Assembly (NCBI GenBank): GCA_930987725.1
Contig: CAKNKY010000025.1
Location: 1-34,577 of the forward strand
DNA length: 34,577 nt
From: an uncultured Anaeromassilibacillus sp.
GTDB lineage: Bacteria; Bacillota; Clostridia; Oscillospirales; Acutalibacteraceae
Direction of reading: 5' to 3'
Below are positions 8,725-16,009 of the stretch, in pieces; position 1 is the stretch's first letter; every line of letters starts with the position of its first letter. The notes beneath the pieces are model-generated. The model had not been told where the DNA came from, ran no database searches, and saw nothing but the letters and a program-made list of their open reading frames with translations. The translations under genes and the position numbers were made by a program.

Positions 8725-9003
8725 TCAGCCGCCCATATTGGAAAACCGCTCCACCGCTTTTGTAAAGCTCTCGATGGTTTTGTCTGCATCTCCGTGTTCG
8801 ATGCCGTCGCGCACACAGTGCTTGATATGGCCTTCCAGCACCACCTGCCCGCATTTATGCAGGGCCGATTTCGCCGCGTTGATCTGGGAAAGGATATCCT
8901 CGCAGGGAATGTCCTCATCGACCATGCGATCGATGGCCTGCACCTGCCCGATGATTTTCCGGAGCCTGCGATGCAGATTATCGGCATCCATACACTGTTT
9001 CAT
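8725..9003 (-). CDS. CsoR-family metal-sensing repressor
   Basis: All-helical DNA-binding repressor of the CsoR/RcnR family, 92 residues, expected to release DNA on binding metal and so induce the ATPase gene just downstream. The copper-type ligand set can be read as Cys in DIPCEDIL, His in EGHIKHC and Cys in the same segment (the C-H-C pattern). A fourth feature, KSALHKCGQVV, is a usual part of helix 2. Start ATG 9003 (MKQCMD) is preferred because GGAGAGG stands six bases before it; the upstream ATG 9018 lacks a site. A weak promoter TTGCTC-N17-TAAAAT lies at 9063-9035. Copper is favoured by the ligands, not proven. Confidence 0.92.
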   Translation of the reverse strand: MKQCMDADNLHRRLRKIIGQVQAIDRMVDEDIPCEDILSQINAAKSALHKCGQVVLEGHIKHCVRDGIEHGDADKTIESFTKAVERFSNMGG

Positions 9004-9034
9004 GCGCATCCTCTCCATTTCCTGAATTTCTTTT

Positions 9035-9063
9035 ATTTTACTTCACAACGAGAAAAAGAGCAA
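9035..9063 (-). promoter_or_regulatory. Possible csoR promoter
   Basis: On the - strand TTGCTC (9063-9058), 17-base spacer, TAAAAT (9040-9035), about 32 bases before the csoR start. Moderate match only. Confidence 0.45.
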
Positions 9064-9068
9064 GAGCG

Positions 9069-9110
9069 AAAACCCGCCCGGCGCGCTTTCACACGCACCG
9101 GGCGGGTTTT
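9069..9110 (-). terminator. Terminator after the 90-residue peptide gene
   Basis: Perfect 13-bp stem AAAACCCGCCCGG / CCGGGCGGGTTTT with a 16-base loop, 28 bases beyond the stop. Confidence 0.85.
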
Positions 9111-9137
9111 CAAGGCATCACAGAAAATGCTGGTTTC

Positions 9138-9410
9138 TCAATAGTTGTTTGTCTTGCAGGAAGACACTTGAGCGTAACTGGCTTCGGTTCCGTAATGAAC
9201 ATTCGGAAAATCGTCATACTCTTTCGGAAAATAGGTATACTGCGTGTCAACGATCACACCGTTGGCCACATCAAGATTGTAGTGCGTATAAGGCGTCGGA
9301 TCGCCTTCCAGATAAATATCGAGATATGTGCTTTCTCCACCGCTCGCGGCAATGTTTTCGTTGAGAGAAACGCCCAGCATCTGCATTTCCGGATTCTTCC
9401 AGTTTTTCAC
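9138..9410 (-). CDS. 90-residue peptide with Gly-Gly leader-like N-terminus, unknown function
   Basis: I do not recognise this as a named family. It is a stand-alone gene of 90 residues with its own promoter (TTGCGT-N17-TATACT) and terminator. The start is GTG 9410, nine bases after AAGGAG. The N-terminus reads MKNWKNPEMQMLGVSLNENI, then AASGG at about residues 21-25. The rest is acidic and Tyr/Asp/Thr-rich with a single Cys near the end (SSCKTNNY). Short Clostridia peptides beginning MK-W-x-x-P-E-(x)-LGV and carrying a double-glycine site are often exported or modified peptides, so a peptidase-processed product is possible. No maturation enzyme or exporter lies beside it. Confidence 0.75.
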   Translation of the reverse strand: MKNWKNPEMQMLGVSLNENIAASGGESTYLDIYLEGDPTPYTHYNLDVANGVIVDTQYTYFPKEYDDFPNVHYGTEASYAQVSSCKTNNY

Positions 9411-9463
9411 TCTTCTCAGCTCCTTACTGTTTGAAAATAAAGAGATCTGATCTCGCTACTATA

Positions 9464-9492
9464 AGTATACGGGAAGTAAAGTGAAAACGCAA
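9464..9492 (-). promoter_or_regulatory. Promoter of the 90-residue peptide gene
   Basis: On the - strand TTGCGT (9492-9487), 17-base spacer, TATACT (9469-9464), 53 bases before the GTG start. Confidence 0.6.
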
Positions 9493-9569
9493 GCAAAAAA
9501 TGTGTTATTCTGGAAATTTTATAATGTAAAGGAATTATTATCATGTGATAAAAACAAACCTGCAATTCC

Positions 9570-11645
9570 TTATACGTAGAACAGAATATCCTCATACACC
9601 GGGAAGGGCCAGTTCTCTTTGCCCACCATAACCTCGAGCTCATCCGCGACAGCGCGGGCCTGCTCCATGACAGGAAGCACTTCCTGACGATAGTAACAGG
9701 CGGAGTCGAGCGCAGCCTCCGGAACAGCCTTCTCCTTTTCCTCCAGCGTTTCGGCAGCTGCAAAGAGTTCGCCTGTCTTTTCCGCAACCTTGCTGACAAG
9801 CGCCTTTTCGGCGGGAGCGTCCACACCAAGGGCGGCCTTTGCGGAAACGGACTGCGCCGTCTTTCCGGAGAAGGCCACGCAGGCCGGCAGAATCTGGCGG
9901 CCAATCATGCGCAGCATGGTTTCCGCCTCGATGTGCAGCGTCTTGCTGTACTCTTCCAGGCCGATTTCCTCACGGGAGCGCATCTCCTCCACGGTGTAAA
10001 CGCCGTGCTTCGTGAACAGGCGGACATTCTTTTCATCGGTATAATGCGCAAGTGCTTCCGGCGTGGAGCGCAGGTTCTGCAGGCCGCGGCGGGCAGCCTC
10101 TTCCTCCCACTCCTTGCTGTAGCCGTTGCCGTTGAAGATGATGCGGCGATGCGCCTCCAGCTCACGGCGGATGAGTGTCGTCATGGCCTCTTCCAGATTC
10201 GTTGCGGTTTCGAGCTCATCGGCAAACTGAGAAAGCGCTTCCGCCACGGCGGTGTTCAGCATGATATTCGTGCAGGCAATGTTGAACGAGGAGCCGGGCA
10301 TCCGGAATTCAAACTTGTTGCCGGTGAAGGCAAACGGAGAGGTGCGGTTGCGGTCCGACTGATCGAGCGGGATGGGCGGCAGCACGGATGCACCGATGGC
10401 AACGGCCGTCTTGCGCTCCTTGTTCCAGTCTTTGCCGGAAATGATGCACTCAATGACATCCTCGAGGTCATCGCCGACATACATGGAAACAATGGCCGGC
10501 GGCGCCTCATTGGCGCCCAGACGATGATCGTTGCCTGCGCTCGCCACAGAGATGCGCAGCAAATCCTGATATTCATCCACAGCCTTGATGACGGCCGTGA
10601 GGAAAAGCAGGAACTGAGCGTTGGAGATCGGCGTCTTGCCCGGATCCAGCAGATTTTCGCCCGTATCGGTCGAAATGGACCAGTTGTTGTGCTTGCCGGA
10701 ACCGTTGATGCCTTCGAAGGGCTTTTCGTTCAGCAGGCAAACGAAGCCGTGGCGCTCTGCAACCTCTTTCATCAGCTCCATGGCGAGCTGATTGTGGTCG
10801 GTGGCAATATTTGTGGTGGAGAACACAGGTGCCATTTCATGCTGGCAGGGAGCCACCTCGTTGTGTTCCGTCTTTGCGGGAATACCGAGCTTCCACAGCT
10901 CCTCGTCCAGCTCCTCCATGAACGCCTTCACGCGGGGACGGATGGAACCAAAGTAATGATCCTCCATTTCCTGGCCCTTAGGCGAATGTGCGCCGAACAG
11001 CGTGCGGCCGGAGAGAATCAGATCCAGACGCTTGGCATAATCTTCCTTGCGGATGAGGAAATATTCCTGTTCTGCGCCAACGGTGGTGGTCACGCGCTTG
11101 ACGTCCTTGCCAAACAGCTTCAGCACACGGCAGGCTTCCCGGCTGATGGCATCCATGGAGCGCAGCAGCGGTGTCTTCTTGTCAAGAATTTCGCCCGTGT
11201 AGGAGCAGAACGCCGTGGGGATGCAGAGCGTGTGATCTTTGATAAATGCATAGGAAGTCGGGTCCCATGCCGTATATCCACGCGCTTCAAATGTAGCGCG
11301 CAGACCGCCGGAAGGGAAGGAAGAAGCATCCGGTTCGCCCTTCGTGAGCTCCTTGCCGGAAAATTCCATGATAACGGAACCATCGCCCTGCGGTGAAAGG
11401 AAGGAATCATGCTTTTCAGCGGTGACGCCCGTCATCGGCTGGAACCAATGCGTGAAATGCGTGGCCCCGCGTTCAATGGCCCAATCTTTCATCACGGAGG
11501 CGACGACATTCGCCACGCCCGGAGCAAGAGGGGTACCCTCTTCCATGGTCTGTTTCAGGGCTTTAAAGACGTCCTTCGGCAGGCGATCGCGCATAACGGT
11601 CTCGTTGAACGAAAGGCTTCCAAAGAGTTCAGGGACTTTGCTCAT
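9570..11645 (-). CDS. glnN: Glutamine synthetase type III
   Basis: Cytoplasmic ATP-dependent ligase making glutamine from glutamate and ammonia, 691 residues, the usual GSIII size (type I enzymes are about 440). GSIII hallmarks are present: the extended N-terminal part with [17 protein letters not shown], the segment [32 protein letters not shown] and [19 protein letters not shown] 11645 has AGGAGAG upstream; the frame extends 15 codons further without a site. It lies downstream of the ANTAR regulator gene on the same strand, separated by 172 bases that hold a hexaloop hairpin plus strong terminator. I see no convincing promoter after that terminator, so expression probably depends on read-through. 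Confidence 0.96.
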   Translation of the reverse strand: MSKVPELFGSLSFNETVMRDRLPKDVFKALKQTMEEGTPLAPGVANVVASVMKDWAIERGATHFTHWFQPMTGVTAEKHDSFLSPQGDGSVIMEFSGKELTKGEPDASSFPSGGLRATFEARGYTAWDPTSYAFIKDHTLCIPTAFCSYTGEILDKKTPLLRSMDAISREACRVLKLFGKDVKRVTTTVGAEQEYFLIRKEDYAKRLDLILSGRTLFGAHSPKGQEMEDHYFGSIRPRVKAFMEELDEELWKLGIPAKTEHNEVAPCQHEMAPVFSTTNIATDHNQLAMELMKEVAERHGFVCLLNEKPFEGINGSGKHNNWSISTDTGENLLDPGKTPISNAQFLLFLTAVIKAVDEYQDLLRISVASAGNDHRLGANEAPPAIVSMYVGDDLEDVIECIISGKDWNKERKTAVAIGASVLPPIPLDQSDRNRTSPFAFTGNKFEFRMPGSSFNIACTNIMLNTAVAEALSQFADELETATNLEEAMTTLIRRELEAHRRIIFNGNGYSKEWEEEAARRGLQNLRSTPEALAHYTDEKNVRLFTKHGVYTVEEMRSREEIGLEEYSKTLHIEAETMLRMIGRQILPACVAFSGKTAQSVSAKAALGVDAPAEKALVSKVAEKTGELFAAAETLEEKEKAVPEAALDSACYYRQEVLPVMEQARAVADELEVMVGKENWPFPVYEDILFYV

Positions 11646-11754
11646 GTAAAACACTCTCCTGTCCGCCGCTGACGCGGCATGTTTCAGCAATTTTTACGGC
11701 GCCGGCACATCAACACGCTATCGCGAGGGCGAAATGCCAAACCGCCTGCTTTAT

Positions 11755-11801
11755 AAAAAAGGCACTGCGGCCAGGGAAAAAACCCTTTCCGCAGCGCCTT
11801 T
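11755..11801 (-). terminator. Attenuator terminator in front of glnN
   Basis: On the - strand AAAGGCGCTGCGG pairs with CCGCAGTGCCTTT (13 bp, one G-U) around an inner AGGG-TTTTTT-CCCT hairpin, followed by TTTTTTAT. It lies between the ANTAR gene and glnN, so it controls entry into glnN. Its 5' arm is shared with the hexaloop hairpin at 11791-11806. Confidence 0.85.
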
Positions 11802-11806
11802 GCTGC
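11791..11806 (-). promoter_or_regulatory. Hexaloop antiterminator hairpin, glnN leader
   Basis: On the - strand GCAGC-[AAAGGC]-GCTGC: 5-bp stem with a six-base loop carrying A at position 1 and G at position 4. The loop and 3' arm are also the first bases of the terminator, so the two structures exclude each other. Same layout as in the purC, carA, purF and asnB leaders. Confidence 0.75.
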
Positions 11807-11817
11807 CAAAATAACAT

Positions 11818-12402
11818 TCAATGATTTTCGGCACCCGCCGAATCATATTGACGGATGACGGCCAATGCCGCCTCACGCCTGGAAATGCGGAGATCCATGG
11901 CGCGCCGCTCCAGCACATGGTGCGCCTCATCTTCCGTCAGTTTTAATCGTTCCACCAACAAGCATTTTGCACGGCAGGCCAGCCGCGTATCATCCAGCTT
12001 TTGCAAAAGCTCCGCATTCTTTTTCTGCAGAGCAGATACACGCCTTTGCGAAAGAGAAAGCAACCGAACCGCCTGCATGAACGAAGAACGGGAAAGAGGC
12101 TTTTCCAGCACAAACACACCACAGCGTTCCAACCGGCCTGAAAGCTCCCCTGCCTGCACGGCAGGAGCGGTGGCAAGCACGCCGGCACTCGTTGTTTCCG
12201 CACAGGAAACAGCAAAATGAACACCAGATTCATCCGGCAGCGGCATGTTGATGATAATCAAACTGAGGGAAAGCTCAAGCAGCTTGCGCCTTGCCTCCCC
12301 CGCGCTTGAGACAGCGATCACGTTCTGATAGCCGCATTGTCTCAACAGCGAAGTCAACGCAGCCAAAGCTTTCTCCCCGCTGACAATCAGGACGTTTTCC
12401 AC
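11818..12402 (-). CDS. ANTAR-domain RNA-binding antiterminator with pseudo-receiver
   Basis: A 194-residue regulator with an N-terminal receiver-like domain (residues 1-115), a coiled-coil linker (about 118-140) and a C-terminal ANTAR domain (about 130-187). ANTAR proteins bind hexaloop hairpins in nascent RNA and prevent terminator formation. The receiver is degenerate: the acidic pair after strand 1 is replaced (IVSGEK) and the phosphorylation site is Asn52 (IIINMPLPDESG), although the LEKPL lysine remains. It is therefore unlikely to be switched by a histidine kinase. Start is GTG 12402 after GGAGGG. The gene follows glnA by 35 bases and precedes glnN, so a role in glutamine control, perhaps by contact with glutamine synthetase, is inferred. 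Confidence 0.9.
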   Translation of the reverse strand: MENVLIVSGEKALAALTSLLRQCGYQNVIAVSSAGEARRKLLELSLSLIIINMPLPDESGVHFAVSCAETTSAGVLATAPAVQAGELSGRLERCGVFVLEKPLSRSSFMQAVRLLSLSQRRVSALQKKNAELLQKLDDTRLACRAKCLLVERLKLTEDEAHHVLERRAMDLRISRREAALAVIRQYDSAGAENH

Positions 12403-12437
12403 TGCTCATCCCTCCGAAACAGAACGGGCGTTCGTGT

Positions 12438-13724
12438 TTACACACGGTCAAAATACTCCTTGATTTCATACTTATAGGGATCGGCCGCAGCCTGGTAATC
12501 GGAAAACTCCTGCCGTTTTTGATCCAGATACCGGTGCAGGAAGCGCTCCGGCAATACGGCATGAAGCAATTCACTTTTTTCCGCGCGTTCCACCGCTTCA
12601 CCAAGAGAAGCAGGCAAACCGGCAGATTCTGAAGCGGAAGACGGCGGAAGCGGAAGCCCCTGCTCCATGCCGCGGAGTCCCGCCTCCAGGAGGAGGGCAG
12701 CCACCACGTACGGATTGCAGGAAGGATCCGGCGAACGAAGTTCAATGCGGGCCTCCTCATCTGCTGCCGCAGGCAGACGAACCAGCTGGGAACGATTCTG
12801 TGCCGACCAGCCCACAGAGGCGGGAGCCTCATAGCAGCCAAGCCGACGATAGGAACCGGGCAGAGGATTCGTAAACACCGCAATCTCCGGCGCATAACGA
12901 AGGATGCCTGCCAGAAGGGAAGCAGCTTCCTCTTCCGGATTTGATAAAAATTGCCGGAACAGATTTCTGCCGTCCTTCCACACGGAAAGATTGAAATGCA
13001 GGCCGTTGCCGCTTTCATTCGGAAGCGGTTTGGGCAGAAAAGAAGCAAACAACCCATTCTGCGCCGCAATTGCCTTCACGGCGGTGCGCAGGGTGACAAG
13101 GTTATCGGCCGCCTGCAGCGGCGGGCCGAAATGGAAATCGATCTCATTTTGCCCCGGCCCCTGCTCGTGATGAGAACGCTCCGGGCGCAGCCCCATCTCC
13201 TCGAGTGTCAGGCAGATTTCACGGCGTACGTTTTCACCGTGATCCATGGGCACAATATCAAAATAACCGGCCTTGTCATGCGGCTTGAGAACCGGTTCAC
13301 CGCGCTCATCCGTGGCAAACAGGTAAAACTCACATTCCGGTCCGAGCTGGAAGGAATAGCCTGCCTGCTCAGCACGGCGCTCCGCATTCATCAGCAGCCG
13401 GCGGCCGTCCCCCTCAAAGGGGCGGCCATCCGGATACCGAATGGTGCAGTAAAAGCGTGCGACACAGCCCTGGGAAGGCCTCCACGGAAACAGTGCAAGC
13501 GTATCCGGATCCGGAAACAGAAACAGATCCGACTCGGTTACGTTGCCGAATCCGCGGATAGCAGAGGCGTCGAAGGAAACGCCGTGCGCAAAGGCGTGCT
13601 CAAGGTAAGACGACAGAATCGCAATGTTTTTCTGCACGCCAAACATATCACAGAACGCCAGACGGATAAATTTGATGTCATTTTCCTCGACAAACTGCAG
13701 GATGTCGGAAATCGCTCTCGTCAT
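12438..13724 (-). CDS. glnA: Glutamine synthetase type I, divergent
   Basis: Glutamine synthetase of the short GSI type, 428 residues. The beta-grasp N-terminus (FIRLAFCDMFGVQKNI) and catalytic segments are readable: GPECEFYLF, GPGQNEIDF, NESGNGLHFNLS, GCYEAPASVGWS, NRSQLVRLP and RSPDPSCNPY. Several positions differ from the textbook enzyme: PGQHEIDF has become PGQNEIDF, and the second His of GMHxHxS is Asn. The metal Glu residues, the first His and the YEAP flap are kept, so activity is plausible. ATG 13724 has GGAGG upstream. It lies 51 bases after purC and 35 before the ANTAR gene, without an obvious promoter or terminator between them, implying a purC-glnA-ANTAR transcript. Confidence 0.92.
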   Translation of the reverse strand: MTRAISDILQFVEENDIKFIRLAFCDMFGVQKNIAILSSYLEHAFAHGVSFDASAIRGFGNVTESDLFLFPDPDTLALFPWRPSQGCVARFYCTIRYPDGRPFEGDGRRLLMNAERRAEQAGYSFQLGPECEFYLFATDERGEPVLKPHDKAGYFDIVPMDHGENVRREICLTLEEMGLRPERSHHEQGPGQNEIDFHFGPPLQAADNLVTLRTAVKAIAAQNGLFASFLPKPLPNESGNGLHFNLSVWKDGRNLFRQFLSNPEEEAASLLAGILRYAPEIAVFTNPLPGSYRRLGCYEAPASVGWSAQNRSQLVRLPAAADEEARIELRSPDPSCNPYVVAALLLEAGLRGMEQGLPLPPSSASESAGLPASLGEAVERAEKSELLHAVLPERFLHRYLDQKRQEFSDYQAAADPYKYEIKEYFDRV

Positions 13725-13775
13725 GGGGCTTCCTCCCTTTTGCGCGCTGGCTGGCGCGCCGGAACAGAACAGAAT

Positions 13776-14486
13776 TTATTTGCCGAGCAGGCGATGCAGC
13801 ACCTCGCGGTACGCTTCCTCCTCGCCGCCAAGATCACGGCGGAACAGATCTTTATCAAGATGGGCGTGCGTCTTCACGTCCCAGAAACGGCAGGTATCGG
13901 GACTGATTTCGTCCGCCAGGATAACCTTGCCTTCGCTGTCACGGCCAAATTCCAGCTTGAAATCCACCAGCTCAATGCCGGCCGATTTGAGGTACTCGCC
14001 AAGCTCATGGTTGATCTTCATGCTGTACTCAGCGATCTGGGCAAGTTCCTCGGGCGTGGCAACACCCAGGGCCGCAATATGATATTCATTGACCATCGGA
14101 TCCCCGAGTGCGTCATCCTTATAGCAATATTCAAGCACCGTTTTGCTCAGCTTCGTGCCCTCTTCCATGCCAAGGCGCTTGGCAAGGCTGCCGGCTGCCA
14201 CATTGCGGATGATCACTTCGAGCGGAATGATCTGCACTTTCTTCACAAGGGTTTCGGTATCAGAGAGTTCCTTTACATAATGGGTGGGAATGCCCTTCTG
14301 CTCAAGCATGCGCATGAGATGATTGGTGACCAGGTTGTTTACAACGCCTTTGCCGCGAATCGTGCCGCGCTTCGCGCCGTTTCCGGCGGTGGCGTCATCC
14401 TTATACTGGACAATGTAAAGGTTGGGGTCGTCGGTTTTGAATACCTTCTTTGCTTTTCCTTCATAAAGCAGTTCCCGTTTTTCCAT
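13776..14486 (-). CDS. purC: SAICAR synthetase (phosphoribosylaminoimidazole-succinocarboxamide synthase)
   Basis: Cytoplasmic ligase of de novo purine synthesis that joins aspartate to CAIR with ATP, giving SAICAR. Length is 236 residues, normal for bacterial PurC. Motifs: KRELLYEGKAKKVF at the N-terminus, GAKRGTIRGKGVVNN in the nucleotide region, and LADEISPDTCRFWD near the C-terminus. ATG 14486 is preferred (GAGAGG upstream, normal family start); the open frame continues 19 codons upstream into the leader. It is the first gene after a strong promoter and a hexaloop/terminator leader, divergent from carA. Pairing purC with glnA is unusual, since other pur genes are absent nearby except purF. 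Confidence 0.96.
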   Translation of the reverse strand: MEKRELLYEGKAKKVFKTDDPNLYIVQYKDDATAGNGAKRGTIRGKGVVNNLVTNHLMRMLEQKGIPTHYVKELSDTETLVKKVQIIPLEVIIRNVAAGSLAKRLGMEEGTKLSKTVLEYCYKDDALGDPMVNEYHIAALGVATPEELAQIAEYSMKINHELGEYLKSAGIELVDFKLEFGRDSEGKVILADEISPDTCRFWDVKTHAHLDKDLFRRDLGGEEEAYREVLHRLLGK

Positions 14487-14532
14487 GCTTCCAAATCCTC
14501 TCTTCCTGCGGTGTTTTTCCGTAATGGAACCA

Positions 14533-14571
14533 CGAAAGGGCACTACGGAAAGATAACCCCGCAGCGCCCTT
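14533..14571 (-). terminator. Leader terminator hairpin before purC
   Basis: On the - strand AAGGGCGCTGCGG pairs with CCGTAGTGCCCTT (13 bp including two G-U). Only three U follow (TTTCG), so it is weaker than the other leader terminators. Its 3' arm can instead pair downstream, TTTCCGTA with TACGGAAA. Confidence 0.6.
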
Positions 14572-14575
14572 GCTG
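14562..14575 (-). promoter_or_regulatory. Hexaloop antiterminator hairpin, purC leader
   Basis: On the - strand CAGC-[AAGGGC]-GCTG, 4-bp stem, loop A1 and G4. It overlaps the 5' arm of the leader terminator and starts 13 bases after the -10 box. Confidence 0.7.
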
Positions 14576-14588
14576 TTTGTACAACGAT

Positions 14589-14617
14589 ATTTTAACTCGT
14601 TCCTTTCCGGCTGTCAA
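14589..14617 (-). promoter_or_regulatory. purC promoter
   Basis: On the - strand TTGACA (14617-14612), 17-base spacer, TAAAAT (14594-14589). The leader to the purC start is about 95 bases. Confidence 0.8.
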
Positions 14618-14730
14618 GCCGATTCTCACTGCGGCGGCAGATTTTATCATTTGTTGTAAAATTGCCGGGCAAAGCAAAGCGGAATCGTAGCTTTTTCCTG
14701 AATTTTATAAAAAGGCAGAATTGTGTCATA

Positions 14731-14756
14731 TGCAGGAACTTGACCTTTTTCCTGCA
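14731..14756. promoter_or_regulatory. Inverted repeat over the carA -35 box
   Basis: Perfect 8-bp inverted repeat TGCAGGAA-N10-TTCCTGCA. The ten-base centre contains most of the -35 hexamer TTGACC (14740-14745), so a dimeric repressor could block the carA promoter. No regulator is assigned. Confidence 0.5.
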
Positions 14757-14768
14757 GAGTGGTATAAT
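14740..14768 (+). promoter_or_regulatory. carAB promoter
   Basis: TTGACC (14740-14745), 17-base spacer, TATAAT (14763-14768). Transcription should begin near 14775, just in front of the hexaloop hairpin. Confidence 0.85.
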
Positions 14769-14777
14769 CATTCGCAA

Positions 14778-14793
14778 TGGACAAAGGCGTTCA
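14778..14793 (+). promoter_or_regulatory. Hexaloop antiterminator hairpin, carA leader
   Basis: TGGAC-[AAAGGC]-GTTCA: 5-bp stem including one G-U, hexaloop with A1 and G4. The loop and 3' arm are the beginning of the terminator 5' arm. It lies at the very start of the transcript. Confidence 0.75.
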
Positions 14794-14836
14794 CGGCCGC
14801 CGGAACGGGCGGAGGTGTGGTCGCCTTTTTCTTTTT
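14783..14836 (+). terminator. Leader terminator (attenuator) before carA
   Basis: AAAGGCG (14783-14789) pairs with CGCCTTT (14822-14828), with CAC/GTG and CCGCC/GGCGG pairing inside, then TTTTTCTTTTT. It lies 70 bases before the carA start, so it must be bypassed for expression. Confidence 0.8.
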
Positions 14837-14905
14837 GCCAAAATTTATGCGAATTGACAAGGTTTATTGAGAAAAGGGCGCTTGCCCAGGACAGGAGGAA
14901 CCAGC

Positions 14906-16009
14906 ATGGAACAGCCGACAACCCTTCTTCTGGAAAACGGGAGCTGGTTTACGGGAAAAGGATTCGGCGCACCACCGGATGATGGTACGGTGGGCGAGGT
15001 CGTGTTTACCACGGCCATGACGGGCTATCTGGAAACGCTGACCGATCCGAGCTACTGTGGTCAGCTTGTTGTGCAGACCTTTCCGCTGATCGGAAACTAC
15101 GGTGTAATCCCGGAGGATTTCGAAAGCACCAGGCCAAGACTGACTGCTTATATTGTGAAGGAGTGGAGCCACACTCCTTCCAATTTCCGCAGTGCGGGCG
15201 ATTTGGATCGCTACCTGAGAGAGCAGGGAATTCCCGGTCTGTATAACATTGACACAAGAGCCCTGACACGGCTGCTTCGCGATTACGGCGTGATGAACGG
15301 CCTGCTCACAACACAGGCTCCGCCTTATGATGAAAAACTGCTTGCAAAATTGAGAGGACATCGTTCTCCCCGCCCTGTCCCGCTCGTAACCCGCCAGAAA
15401 GCAGAGCACTTCCCGAACGACGGCCCGCTTGTTGTCGTGTGGGATTTTGGCGCTAAGCAAAACCTGATCCGGGAACTCCTGGCCCGCGGCTTTTCCGTGC
15501 TGGCGGTCCCCTCCTTCACAAAGGCAGAGGAAATTCTGGCCCAAAAGCCCGCCGGTGTGCTGCTCTCCAACGGACCGGGCGACCCGGTGGACAACAGCGA
15601 GTTGCTGCCCGAAATCCGCAAACTGTTTGACGCCAAAGTTCCCATGATGGGCGTTTGCCTGGGGCACCAGCTCATGGCGCTTGCCAGGGGCGCACAGACA
15701 GTGAAACTTCCCTTCGGTCACCGCGGCGCCAACCAACCGGTGAAAGATCTGGAAACGGGACGCGTTTCCGTGACGAGTCAGAACCATGGCTATGCCGTGA
15801 AAACGGAAAGTCTGCCGGATGGCGTGGCGCTCCGCTTTGTCAACTGCAACGACGGCACCTGTGAAGGCGTGGAGTACACGGATGCACCGGCCTTTTCGGT
15901 GCAGTTCCACCCGGAGGCATGCGGCGGCCCTCGCGACACGGGCTATCTGTTTGACCGTTTTGCCGCCTGCATCAAGGAATCTCAACAGGAGGGATCGCCA
16001 TGCCTTTGA
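14906..16009 (+). CDS. carA: Carbamoyl-phosphate synthase small subunit
   Basis: Glutamine amidotransferase subunit that hydrolyses glutamine and passes ammonia to CarB for carbamoyl phosphate, used for pyrimidines and arginine. It has 367 residues. The N-terminal CPSase small-chain domain comes first, then a class I glutaminase with the nucleophile Cys in MMGVCLGHQ, the SQNHGYAV segment and catalytic His in FHPEACGG. ATG 14906 follows AGGAGGAA; upstream in-frame codons fall in the leader. It overlaps carB by ten bases, which implies translational coupling. No arginine-pathway genes are nearby; the leader carries a terminator and hexaloop hairpin. Confidence 0.97.
   Translation: MEQPTTLLLENGSWFTGKGFGAPPDDGTVGEVVFTTAMTGYLETLTDPSYCGQLVVQTFPLIGNYGVIPEDFESTRPRLTAYIVKEWSHTPSNFRSAGDLDRYLREQGIPGLYNIDTRALTRLLRDYGVMNGLLTTQAPPYDEKLLAKLRGHRSPRPVPLVTRQKAEHFPNDGPLVVVWDFGAKQNLIRELLARGFSVLAVPSFTKAEEILAQKPAGVLLSNGPGDPVDNSELLPEIRKLFDAKVPMMGVCLGHQLMALARGAQTVKLPFGHRGANQPVKDLETGRVSVTSQNHGYAVKTESLPDGVALRFVNCNDGTCEGVEYTDAPAFSVQFHPEACGGPRDTGYLFDRFAACIKESQQEGSPCL

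Noticed and set aside
13742-13759. Hairpin GCGCGC-CAGCCA-GCGCGC between purC and glnA as another ANTAR site
   Set aside because: The hexaloop lacks A1 and G4 and it is not linked to a terminator.
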